Source of the DNA: Planctomycetota bacterium
GTDB taxonomy: Bacteria > Planctomycetota > UBA1135 > GCA-002686595
Direction of reading: 5' to 3'
NCBI GenBank assembly: GCA_016795205.1
Contig: JAEUHZ010000061.1
Location: forward strand, 1 to 64,000
DNA length: 64,000 nt
The notes beneath the pieces are model-generated. The model worked only from the letters and a program-made list of their open reading frames with translations, searched no databases and was not told the DNA's origin. Position numbers and translations under genes: made by a program. Shown piece by piece: positions 53,581 to 61,880 of the stretch; position 1 is the stretch's first letter, and the number at the start of each line of letters is the position of its first letter.

Positions 53581-55128
53581 ATGGCGACGTCCGCGAGCCC
53601 CGCCCCGCGCGAGCCTGCGTCGGGGCGTGACGCGTTGGGCGTGGCGGCGATCGCCTTCCTGGTGCTGCTCGTGGGTCTGCGCGGTGCGCTCCACGATCCG
53701 CCGTACTGGGACGCGCTGCTCGGGGTGTTCCCGCAGGCGGTGTGGCAGTTCCGCAACGGCCTCGATCCGGTGCGGCTGCTCGCGGAACAGCCCGGCTACG
53801 CCGAGGGTGGCGCCTGCGTCTACCCGTTCAGCGCGATCCCAGCGCTCGTGGCCCTGCTCCATCGCACCGTTTCCGAGCCGTCCGCGCGCCTGGCGATCCT
53901 GCACCTCGCGAGCCTGGCGTGTGCCGCGGCGGCCGCGGCGGCCGTGTTCCGGCTGGCGCGACCCGCGGGACGTGCCGTCGCGGGCCTCGCCGCCGCAGCG
54001 TTCCTGGCACAGCCGGGTGTCCTGGCGCTCGCGGCCCAGATCAACCTGGAGATGCCGCTCGTCGCGGCGGGCGCCTGGACCGTCGTGGGCTTGGCGGAGC
54101 GGCGCTTCGCCCTGGCGTTCGTGGCTGCGCTCGCCGCGCTGCTCGTGAAGCCGACCGGCGTCGCCGCCGCGGCCGCGGCCTGCGCCTTCTTGCTCGCGCG
54201 CCTGCTCGCGCCGCGCTGCGCGGGCCAGCCCGGCCCGCGCGAGCGTGCCTGGCTCGCAGCGCACGCGCTGCTCGTCGGGCTGTTCGTGGCCGAGCTCGTC
54301 CTGCTCTACGCCGCCGGCCGTGCGCCACCCGGCGCCGGACCCTTCGCGGGCCTCGCCCCGCTCGTCGCGAAGCGCCTCTGGACCGTGCCCGAGTTCCCGC
54401 TCGCGCTCGCGCTGCTCCTGATCCTGGCGGCGTGGTCCGCGCGCCGCGGCGCGCAGCTCTCCGCGCCGATCGCGGCCCATGTGCTGGCGCCGGCGCTGTT
54501 CCTGCTCGCCTACCTGGGGCTCCTGGCCCAGTGGGAGAACGTCCTGCCGCGCTACTTCGTCGCGGCCTACCCGGCCGTGCTGGCGCTGCTCGCCGCTGGC
54601 TGCACGGTCCGCGCGCCGCGGGGCCTGGCTCCGGCGGTCCTCGGCGGCGCGCTGGTCCTGGGGCTCGTGAACGTGCGGGGCGCGCTGCACCCCGATCGGG
54701 CTGGTGCCTTCGGGGAGCCCGCGAGCGGCACGCCGCTCGCCGCGAACGACGGCTGGCTGCTCGAGCGTTCGCTGCGTTTCCGCGACGGCTTGGAACTCGA
54801 CCGACGGATCGCGCGCTTCGCGGCGGGGCGTCCGGACGCGGCGTTCGTGGCGCCCTGGCCGCTCCAGCACGCACTCGTCGAGCCGGCGTTCGGCTACGTC
54901 GACCGCCCGCTCGACGTGGCCTGTGCCGAGGTGGCGGTCGACTGGGCGGACCCGGCGCCGCCCACGATCGCGGAGCTCGCTGGCGCGGGACGCGAGCTCC
55001 TGTGGATCCTCACCCCGAACGACTTCACCGGCTCGGCGTCGGCGCCACGCCCGGGCGACGAGCTCGTCGCGAGCTTCCAGGTCGGCGCGCAGCGGGCCTT
55101 CGTCGTGCGCCGCGAGCGCTTCCCGTGA
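53581..55128 (+). CDS. GT-C-type polytopic membrane glycosyltransferase (predicted)
   Basis: A 515-aa protein with about 10-11 membrane segments followed by a soluble C-terminal domain of ~150 residues. The first periplasmic loop has HDPPYWDALLGVFPQAVWQF, with acidic residues where GT39/GT-C enzymes keep the catalytic Asp; a later loop has RYFVAAYPAVLALL, like the dolichyl-phosphate-mannose mannosyltransferase group. It would use a lipid-linked sugar at the outer face of the membrane. The family call is by topology and loop motifs only. The ATG at 53581 is preferred. The lipoprotein at 55155 follows 26 bp later. Confidence 0.7.
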   Translation: MATSASPAPREPASGRDALGVAAIAFLVLLVGLRGALHDPPYWDALLGVFPQAVWQFRNGLDPVRLLAEQPGYAEGGACVYPFSAIPALVALLHRTVSEPSARLAILHLASLACAAAAAAAVFRLARPAGRAVAGLAAAAFLAQPGVLALAAQINLEMPLVAAGAWTVVGLAERRFALAFVAALAALLVKPTGVAAAAAACAFLLARLLAPRCAGQPGPRERAWLAAHALLVGLFVAELVLLYAAGRAPPGAGPFAGLAPLVAKRLWTVPEFPLALALLLILAAWSARRGAQLSAPIAAHVLAPALFLLAYLGLLAQWENVLPRYFVAAYPAVLALLAAGCTVRAPRGLAPAVLGGALVLGLVNVRGALHPDRAGAFGEPASGTPLAANDGWLLERSLRFRDGLELDRRIARFAAGRPDAAFVAPWPLQHALVEPAFGYVDRPLDVACAEVAVDWADPAPPTIAELAGAGRELLWILTPNDFTGSASAPRPGDELVASFQVGAQRAFVVRRERFP

Positions 55129-55142
55129 GCGCGCGTGGCCGC

Positions 55143-55148
55143 TACGGT
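55143..55148 (+). promoter_or_regulatory. -10-like box before the glycosidase-like lipoprotein
   Basis: TACGGT with 6 nt to the ATG at 55155. It resembles the box before the previous gene. A G-run (GGGG) just before the ATG could alternatively act as a ribosome site. Confidence 0.3.
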
Positions 55149-55154
55149 CCGGGG

Positions 55155-57458
55155 ATGTCCACGCGCTCCGCCGCCTTGGGTCTGGCCGTCCTGCTCGCCG
55201 CCGCGTGCGACGCGCGGCAGTCCGTCGAGGCCGGTGGCGCCGCCGCGCTGGCGCTCAACCTGGGGCGCGCCCCGCTCGTCGAGATCCACGTCGAGGACGA
55301 GTCCGCGGCGGACGATCTGCGTCTCCTGGCCGCGCTCGAGCGCGAGCGCGGCGGACCGACCGTGCTCGTGAAGGTCCGCTCCGCCGGCGACCCGCGAGCC
55401 GCGCGCATCGTCGTGGGCACGCCGGGCACTCCGCGCAGCGCGGCGCTGGCCGAGCGCGCCGGCGTCGCCTTGGCGGCGGACCCGCCGCGCTTCCGGATCG
55501 CGGACGTCGATCACGACCGGCCGGAGGACGCCGCGCGCTTCGTGTTCGAGGATCCCGAGCGGCCCGGGCTGCCCGTGACGCTGTGGCTCGGGAACGATCT
55601 GGCGCGGCTGACGCCGCAGATCGAGGACGCGCTGCCGCGCGCGACGCCCGCGTTCGCGAGCTGGCGCGGCGGCGAGCCGGCGCTCGCCGGTGCGCTCGGT
55701 GTGCGCGGCGGGATCCTCCCACGCGAGGTCGAGCGCGTGGGGCAAGCGCGACTCGCGCTCCGCGGTCGGGCGAGCGGGCAGCAGCTCTTGCCGGGCTTCC
55801 GCGTGGAGTCCGGCGCCGAGCTCGACCCCGCCGCGGTCGAACTGGCCCTGGCCCAGGTCGCGGCTGCCGGGCGGCGCGCGGCGAGCTTTGCGGGCAGCGA
55901 GCGCCCCGAGGTCGACGTGCGCCTCGTCGCCGTCGTCGAGGACTTCCTGCTGTCCGGCGAGGCTCAGCGGCTGGGCCGCTGGAACCGCGTGCGGCCCGCC
56001 GCCGAGATGCTCGTGTTCTCCGGCGTGACGGATGGCGGAGCGGCGGCCGCGCGCGCCGCGCTGCGCGCCGTGCTGGGGCCGGCGGTCGTCCCGTGGATCG
56101 AGGAGGGCGCGGCGGTCTCGGCCGCGGGGTCGTGGTTCGGCCGCGACCTCGAGCGACACCTCGCGCGCCTCGTGGCCTTCGGCGGCGCCCGTTCGGCGGC
56201 GCGGGTCGTCGACCCGGCGAGCGACGCGCAGCTCTCGTCCCACGTGCTCGCGCCGCTGCGCGCCGCGCTCTTCGACCACCTGCGCGCCGAGCGCGGCGAC
56301 GCGTACGTGCGGGGGCTGTGGACCGGGACCCGCGCGCTGGCGGTGGACGCCGACCTGGACGCCTCGTTCGCCGCAGCGCTCGAGGCGCGCGTGGCGCGGC
56401 TGCGCGAGGAAGTCCGCCACCGCGGTGCCCAGCGGCGCGAGTCGGTCCTGGCACAGCCTCCAACCCTGGGTGCCGTCCTCGTCGAGAGTGGGCCGGGACC
56501 GCGCCGCGGCTACGGCTCACGCGGCGCCCAGGCGTCCCTGGCGGCCCTGTCCGCGGCGGGCTTCTCGTCGGTCGCGCTGCGCGCCGACTTCGCCGCGCAG
56601 GTGCTCTCCAGCGCTCGGCCAGCGGCGCGGCCGCTGGCGCCGCTCGCCGGCGACACGGCGCTGTTCGCGGCGCTGCTCTCCGCGCGCGGCGCCGGGTTGC
56701 GCACCGTGCTCCACGCGCACCTCCTGGCCAGCGAGGCCGGCACTTACTCCGGCGGTTGGTCGCGCGCGGGGGAGGAGGAGTGGCGGGTCTACTTCGAGGA
56801 ACTCGCCGCCGCCGTCGAGCACGCCGGCCACCTCGCCGGGCTGGCCGGCGTGGAGTGGCTCGGCGTCGGCAGCGCGCTGCGCACCGTCTCGGCGGCGGAG
56901 CCCGCGGAACGCCGCTCCCGGCCCGAGGAGCCCCGCTGGCGTCGCGCGGGCTGGCGCGGCGTGATCGGCGCCGCGCGCGGCGCGTTCGCGGGCGGGATCA
57001 CGTACTCGGCGGAGGATGTCCTGGAGGCCGAACAGGTCGGCTTCTGGTCCGACCTCGACGCCCTGGCCATCGAGCTGGACCCGCGCGTCGACCCGGCGGC
57101 TCCGGTGCCGCGCGCTGACCTCGCGCTGCGGCTCGCGGCCGAGCTCGAGCTCGCCGGCCTGCTGGCGCGCGCCGCTGGCCGGCCGCTGCTCGTGACGCAC
57201 GCCAGCTTCGCGCCCGTGCTCTCCGGTCGGTCGGCGCCAGCGGGAGCGTGGCTCGACGCGCAGTTGCGCCTCTTGGCCGAGTCGCTCGCGGGCGTCTGGG
57301 ACGCAGGGCTCGACGCGCGCGGCCTGTGGTTGGCGCGCTTCGCCACGGATCCCGCGGACCGTGGCTTCGGCCGGCACGACCCGCTGCTCGCTCCGGACGC
57401 GCCGGGCCTCGGCGAGCTCAGAGCAGCGTTCCAGAGAGCAGCACGATCGCCACGCTGA
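55155..57458 (+). CDS. Large lipoprotein with C-terminal glycosidase-like domain
   Basis: A 767-aa predicted lipoprotein: LGLAVLLAAACDARQ contains the lipobox (AAAC, Cys at 18). Residues ~40-430 are Ala/Arg/Glu-rich alpha/beta sequence without a recognised family. Residues ~440-767 look like a TIM barrel of glycoside-hydrolase type (GH113-like pattern): GAQASLAALSAAGFSSVALRADF, HLAGLAGVEWLGVGSALR, YSAEDVLEAEQVGFWSDLDALAIEL, PLLVTHASFAP, GLWLARFATDPADRGFGRHDP. Catalytic acids cannot be assigned safely. Follows a membrane glycosyltransferase and overlaps mgtE tail-to-tail by 41 bp. Confidence 0.68.
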   Translation: MSTRSAALGLAVLLAAACDARQSVEAGGAAALALNLGRAPLVEIHVEDESAADDLRLLAALERERGGPTVLVKVRSAGDPRAARIVVGTPGTPRSAALAERAGVALAADPPRFRIADVDHDRPEDAARFVFEDPERPGLPVTLWLGNDLARLTPQIEDALPRATPAFASWRGGEPALAGALGVRGGILPREVERVGQARLALRGRASGQQLLPGFRVESGAELDPAAVELALAQVAAAGRRAASFAGSERPEVDVRLVAVVEDFLLSGEAQRLGRWNRVRPAAEMLVFSGVTDGGAAAARAALRAVLGPAVVPWIEEGAAVSAAGSWFGRDLERHLARLVAFGGARSAARVVDPASDAQLSSHVLAPLRAALFDHLRAERGDAYVRGLWTGTRALAVDADLDASFAAALEARVARLREEVRHRGAQRRESVLAQPPTLGAVLVESGPGPRRGYGSRGAQASLAALSAAGFSSVALRADFAAQVLSSARPAARPLAPLAGDTALFAALLSARGAGLRTVLHAHLLASEAGTYSGGWSRAGEEEWRVYFEELAAAVEHAGHLAGLAGVEWLGVGSALRTVSAAEPAERRSRPEEPRWRRAGWRGVIGAARGAFAGGITYSAEDVLEAEQVGFWSDLDALAIELDPRVDPAAPVPRADLALRLAAELELAGLLARAAGRPLLVTHASFAPVLSGRSAPAGAWLDAQLRLLAESLAGVWDAGLDARGLWLARFATDPADRGFGRHDPLLAPDAPGLGELRAAFQRAARSPR

Positions 57459-58773
57459 AGTAGATCACGAGGCCCGTCACGTCCGAGAGCGTGGCCACCA
57501 GCGGCGCCGAGGCGCTGGCCGGGTCCAAGCCCAGACGCCGCAGGGCGAAGGGCAACAGCGCGCCCACGAGCGTGCCCCAGGTCGCGACGCCCACGACGGA
57601 GAGCCCGATGGCGCCGCCCACGAGCAGGAAGTGGTCGCGCAGCGGCACGTTCGTCGGATCGCCGGACAGGTGGTGCCAGGCCACGACGATCGTGAGTCCC
57701 AGCGCGCCGAGCACGGCGCCCAGCGCCAGACCGGCCGCCACCTCGCGCAGGAAGACGCGCCACCAGTCGCGCAGGCGCAGTTCACCCAGCGCCATGGCGC
57801 GGATGACCAGCGTGCTGGCCTGCGAACCGCAGTTGCCGCCGCTCGAGATGATCAGCGGCACGAAGAAGGCCAGGAGCTTGATCTGGTCCAGGGTGTCCTG
57901 GAAGAAGCGAATCGCGCCGACGGTCAGCGTGCCGCTGACGAACAGGATCACGAGCCACGGCGCGCGCTTCCTGAACATCTGGAGGAAGCCGACCTGCAGG
58001 TAGGGTGCCTCGAGGGCCGACGTGCCGCCGATCTTCTGGATGTCCTCGGTCGCCTCCTCGCGCACGACGTCGACGATGTCGTCGGCCGTCACGACGCCCT
58101 GCATGCGACCCTCGGCGTCGACGACCGGGATCGCCAGCAGGTCGTGCTGCGCGAACAGGCGCCCGACGGCCTCCTGGTCCATCTCGTCGGGCACCGTCAC
58201 GAGGTCGCTGACCATGACGTCCCGCACGCGCGCGTCGCCGCGCGCCATCATGAGCTGGCGGAACGAGACCACGCCCTGCAGGCGCGACTCCTGGTCGAGC
58301 ACGTAGGCGTAGTAGATGCTCTCGACGCGCTCGCGCGTCTGCCGCCGGAGGTAGCCGATCGCCTCGTCGACGGTCATGTCGGGGCGCAGGCGGGCGTAGC
58401 GCGGGTTCATGAGGCCACCGGCCTCGTCCTCGCTGTAGGCGAGCAGCACGTTCGTCTCGCGCCGCGTGGCCTCGTCGAGGTGGTCGAGCAGCCGGCCGCG
58501 CTCCTCGTCGGGCGCCGCCTGCAGCACGTCGGCCAGGTCGTCGGGCGGCAGCGCGCGCAGCCACCAGCGTTGCTCGGCTGGCGGCAGGCTCAGGAGCAGT
58601 TGCGCCCGGTCGATGGCCGAGAGCTCCAGGAAGATCTCCTCGGCCTCGGCCGAGGTCAGGTGGCGGAAGCCCTCGACGCGGCCCTCGGTGTCGAGCACCG
58701 GCCACGCGTCGCGCAGGTCGGCGGCGCTGACGCGCGGGTTCGCGAGCTCGTCGTCGGTGTCGAGGTGGGCCAC
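57418..58773 (-). CDS. mgtE: Magnesium transporter MgtE
   Basis: MgtE, 451 aa. N-terminal helical domain (LTSAEAEEIFLELSAIDRAQLLLSLPP), a CBS pair (DMTVDEAIGYLRRQ, VRDVMVSDLVTVPDEM), the plug-helix region, and five membrane segments with the family motifs SSGGNCGSQASTLVIRA and DPASASAPLVATLSDVTGL. It forms a dimeric Mg2+ channel gated by cytoplasmic Mg2+ binding. The start is a GTG at 58773; a TAGAAC box lies 9 nt upstream. Length is typical. Its 3' end overlaps the lipoprotein gene on the other strand. Confidence 0.95.
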   Translation of the reverse strand: MAHLDTDDELANPRVSAADLRDAWPVLDTEGRVEGFRHLTSAEAEEIFLELSAIDRAQLLLSLPPAEQRWWLRALPPDDLADVLQAAPDEERGRLLDHLDEATRRETNVLLAYSEDEAGGLMNPRYARLRPDMTVDEAIGYLRRQTRERVESIYYAYVLDQESRLQGVVSFRQLMMARGDARVRDVMVSDLVTVPDEMDQEAVGRLFAQHDLLAIPVVDAEGRMQGVVTADDIVDVVREEATEDIQKIGGTSALEAPYLQVGFLQMFRKRAPWLVILFVSGTLTVGAIRFFQDTLDQIKLLAFFVPLIISSGGNCGSQASTLVIRAMALGELRLRDWWRVFLREVAAGLALGAVLGALGLTIVVAWHHLSGDPTNVPLRDHFLLVGGAIGLSVVGVATWGTLVGALLPFALRRLGLDPASASAPLVATLSDVTGLVIYFSVAIVLLSGTLL

Positions 58774-58828
58774 GGCCCCGAGGTTCTACCGTGCCGTGCT
58801 CCGGCGCCGAACCGGGAAAGGCTGCCGA

Positions 58829-60244
58829 TCAGAGCGCCCAGGTCCGCGCGTCGGAGGGCAGCTCGATGCGCGTGAAGCCGCGCTCCCTCAGCAGCGCCTC
58901 GAACGGCACGCGCGCCGTGTCCTCCCCGTGGACCAGGAACGTCCGTGGGTCCGAGGCACGGGCCAGCGGGGCCAGGGCCGCGAGCAGCTCCTCGCGGTCG
59001 GCGTGGGCCGAGAAGCCCAGCATGGGCGTGACCCGCGCCCGGACCTCGACCTCGCGCCCCAGGAGCCGCACCGGGTTGCGCCCCTCCACGAGCCGACGCC
59101 CCAGCGTGTGCTCGGCCTGGAAGCCGACGATCACGACCTCCGTGTCGGGGCTCGGGAGGTTCCAGGCCAGGTGGTGGAGGATGCGACCCGACTCACACAT
59201 CCCCGAGGCCGCGATCACCACGATCGGTCGTGGGTCGCGGTTCAGGGCCTTGCTTTCGTCGACCGAGGCCGTGAAGCGCAGGCGATCGCGGAAGGCCGGC
59301 TCGGCCTCGTAGCGCCGGTACTCGGCCAGCGCCTCGCGGTCGAAGAGCTCCGTGTGGTCGACCAGGATGGCCGTGGCAGCGGTCGCGAGCGGGCTGTCGA
59401 CGACCACGTCGACGGGTGGGATCGAGCCGTCGTGCACGCCGCGCGCCAGGACGTAGAGCAGGTTCTGCGTCCGCCCCACGGCGAACGCGGGGATCAGGAG
59501 CCGCCCGCGGCCACGCCGCTCGAGACGACGGACGGCCTCCAGGAGGGCCTCGCCTCCGGCGCCCGTCGACGGGTGGGAGCGGTTCCCATAGGTCGTCTCG
59601 GTGACCAGGACGTCGCAGGGCGCGAGCGGCTCCGGGTCGCGCAGGATGGGCAGGCCCTTGCGGCCGTAGTCGCCGGTGAAGACCAGGCGCAGGCTGCGCC
59701 CACGCTCGCGCACCTCGGCCTCGATCCAGGCCGAGCCCAGGATGTGGCCGGCATCGTGGAAGCGCACGCGCAGGCCCGGCACGACGTCGAACCAGGCGCC
59801 GTAGCCGTGCGGCACGCAGCGCTCCAGCGTCGCCCGCACCTCGTCCTCGCCGTACAGCGGGAGGATCTCGTCCTTCGGATCGAGGCGCCCGCGGTCCGCG
59901 GCCAGCCGCCGGTTCATGAACTCGGCGTCCGAGGCCAGGATCTTGGCGCAGTCGTAGAGCAGCGCGCGCGCCAGGTCCCGTGTCGCGGCCGTGGCGTGGA
60001 TCGCGCCCCGGAAGCCGAGCTTGACGAGCATCGGCAGCTTGCCGGAGTGGTCGATGTGCGCGTGGGAGAGCACGACGGCGTCGACCGTGCTGGCGTCGAC
60101 CGCGAAGCGCGAGTTGCGCTCGTAGGATTCCTGGCGGCGCCCCTGGAACAGCCCGCAGTCGAGCAGGACGGTGCGGCCGTCGAAGGCGAGCTCGTGGCAC
60201 GAGCCGGTCGTGCCGCCGGTCGCGCCGTGGAAGCGGAGATGCAT
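58829..60244 (-). CDS. Beta-CASP metallo-beta-lactamase-fold hydrolase (RNA-processing type)
   Basis: A 471-aa protein of the MBL-fold beta-CASP group, similar in outline to CPSF/RNase J-type RNA metallo-hydrolases. Motifs: motif 2 SHAHIDHSG (HxHxDH), DAGHILGSAW (motif 3), VFTGDYGRKG (motif 4), ETTYGNRSH, then beta-CASP motifs A-C (PAFAVGRTQ, ASGMCESGR, GFSAHADREELL). All metal ligands are present, so it should be a Zn-dependent nuclease. The ATG at 60244 begins the fold directly (MHLRFHGATGG). It is followed by mgtE with a 55-bp gap. Confidence 0.9.
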   Translation of the reverse strand: MHLRFHGATGGTTGSCHELAFDGRTVLLDCGLFQGRRQESYERNSRFAVDASTVDAVVLSHAHIDHSGKLPMLVKLGFRGAIHATAATRDLARALLYDCAKILASDAEFMNRRLAADRGRLDPKDEILPLYGEDEVRATLERCVPHGYGAWFDVVPGLRVRFHDAGHILGSAWIEAEVRERGRSLRLVFTGDYGRKGLPILRDPEPLAPCDVLVTETTYGNRSHPSTGAGGEALLEAVRRLERRGRGRLLIPAFAVGRTQNLLYVLARGVHDGSIPPVDVVVDSPLATAATAILVDHTELFDREALAEYRRYEAEPAFRDRLRFTASVDESKALNRDPRPIVVIAASGMCESGRILHHLAWNLPSPDTEVVIVGFQAEHTLGRRLVEGRNPVRLLGREVEVRARVTPMLGFSAHADREELLAALAPLARASDPRTFLVHGEDTARVPFEALLRERGFTRIELPSDARTWAL

Positions 60245-60501
60245 GCGGTGGTGGGTCCAAGGCTGCGCGGCGCCGGCGCGCGGCGCGCGGAGTCTCGCCT
60301 GGGCCGGCACGGTTCGCCCGCGGAATCCGGTCCTGATCCGCGCTTCAGACCGCGCTCGCGCGTCGGCCCGGTCGGGAAGTGGCCGAGCCGCCGCCGCAGG
60401 CCGCGGCGGGGCGGGCTGCTCCGCTGGCCCGGGGACCTCGCGCGGGGCGGTGGCGCGACGCAGCGAGCGTCCGAGATCCCGCGCCGCGCGCTGGCCGCCG
60501 A

Positions 60502-60539
60502 CCGCGCGCTCAGCCGCGGGCCGCGCGCTCAGCCGCGGG
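60502..60539. repeat. 19-bp perfect tandem duplication
   Basis: CCGCGCGCTCAGCCGCGGG at 60502-60520 is repeated exactly at 60521-60539. The second copy carries the stop codon of the gene at 60529; the first lies just past it. A recent slippage or duplication is the simplest explanation. Confidence 0.85.
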
Positions 60540-61860
60540 CCGAGCCGGAGGAATCCCTGGCGCGACTCTTGGCCTTCGTGTCGGCGGACCGGCTGCCCGC
60601 CACGTCCTTGAGCGTCCGCAGGGCCGCCGTGGCGCGCTTCCACACGTCCGGGCCGAAGACCGCCGTGAGCGCGGCCTCCTGCTCTTTCGGATCCATGCTC
60701 CAGCCCTCGATGCGCCGCCAGGTCGTGGGGCCGGTTGGCTCGCGGTCCTGCTCGTCACGGATGCGCCGGAATTCCTCGAGGAGCCGCGAGAGCGCCTTGT
60801 CCTTCGTCTTCTGCGCCTCGCACAGGAAGCGCACGAAACCCCAGGCGACCGGCGCGGCCTCGCCGTCCCAGACGCCGCGCGGCCAGCGCGCGAGCTCCTC
60901 GACCGCGAGCGGCCGCCCGCTGCGGTCCTTGAAGGCGATCCGCAAGTCGGACGGCCAGCTCGTGTGCTCGGTCGCGAAGACGAAGCCGTCCCGGTAGGGG
61001 AAGCAGTAGACCGAGCCGTCATGGGCCATCTCCGCCTCCCAGGCCAGGCCCTGGACCAGCCAGTTCGGCTGCTGGCCGAAGCGGCGCAGCACGAGGAGCT
61101 GGACGACTCGGTTCAGGATCTCGTGGTCGCCGTTCCACTCCTCCTGCCCCGACGCGTTCTCGACGAACGCGCCGACCAGCGGGTCCTCCAGCGTGAGCCC
61201 GGTCTGCTTGCGCGCCGTTGCGATCCAGCCCTGGAGGTGGGGGACGCTCGCCTCGAGGTGGTCGAGGAATGCGGCATGGTCGACCTCGTCGTGCAGCAGG
61301 AACAGCGTCGCGGTCTGCGAGTCCGGCGCCCCGGACCCCGATCCCCAGGCCGTCTTCGGCGCCGGCGCCTCGGCGCCGCCCGGCCGCGGTCCGACGCCGG
61401 TCCCTGAGGATGGACGCGGGGCGGGCGGGTCCTCGGGGTCCTCGGGCAGCGGCGCCGGGCGCGGCCCCGGCGCGGGGCCGCCGGGGGAGGCACCTCCAGG
61501 CGCGGCAGCCGGTTCGGCGCTCGCCCGCGGCACCGGCGGGAGCACGCCGTCGAACCAGGTCTGAGCCGCTCCGACGATCCGCAGAGTCTCCTTCGTGCGT
61601 CCGCGCTTCGCACGCGTCACGACCAGGACGCGCCCCTGCGCGTCGAGGTCCATGCGGTAGCCGCGAGCCTCGCAGAAGGGGGCCCAGCGCGTGATCGCCT
61701 CGAGAGCCGGCGCGGGGAGACCCACGTGCAGCTTGGCCGTCGTCGCCTCCTTGTCCTTCCAGCCCACCGCGACCTGGGCCGCAGCCGGGCCGCACACGAG
61801 CGCTGCCAGGATCCAGATCCGAGCCGCGCGCAGCGTGGAGGTCATCGTCGTGGAGATCAT
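60529..61860 (-). CDS. Secreted protein with degenerate gluzincin-like C-terminal domain
   Basis: A 443-aa exported protein of unknown function. Signal peptide at 1-29 (ARIWILAALVCGPAAAQ); the ATG at 61860 is used, with another at 61845. After ~90 residues comes a Pro/Ala/Gly-rich linker (~95-165), then a domain whose NRVVQLLVLRRFGQQPNWLVQGLAWEAEM aligns by eye with the HExxH...WLxEGLA pattern of gluzincin (DUF1570-like) peptidases. The zinc His and catalytic Glu are missing (NRVVQ; VQGLA), so it is probably not an active protease. It lies 20 bp after the gene at 61881 and shares this fold hint, suggesting ancient paralogy. Confidence 0.65.
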   Translation of the reverse strand: MISTTMTSTLRAARIWILAALVCGPAAAQVAVGWKDKEATTAKLHVGLPAPALEAITRWAPFCEARGYRMDLDAQGRVLVVTRAKRGRTKETLRIVGAAQTWFDGVLPPVPRASAEPAAAPGGASPGGPAPGPRPAPLPEDPEDPPAPRPSSGTGVGPRPGGAEAPAPKTAWGSGSGAPDSQTATLFLLHDEVDHAAFLDHLEASVPHLQGWIATARKQTGLTLEDPLVGAFVENASGQEEWNGDHEILNRVVQLLVLRRFGQQPNWLVQGLAWEAEMAHDGSVYCFPYRDGFVFATEHTSWPSDLRIAFKDRSGRPLAVEELARWPRGVWDGEAAPVAWGFVRFLCEAQKTKDKALSRLLEEFRRIRDEQDREPTGPTTWRRIEGWSMDPKEQEAALTAVFGPDVWKRATAALRTLKDVAGSRSADTKAKSRARDSSGSARG

Positions 61861-61880
61861 CGTCTGGTCTCGCGCGCCGT

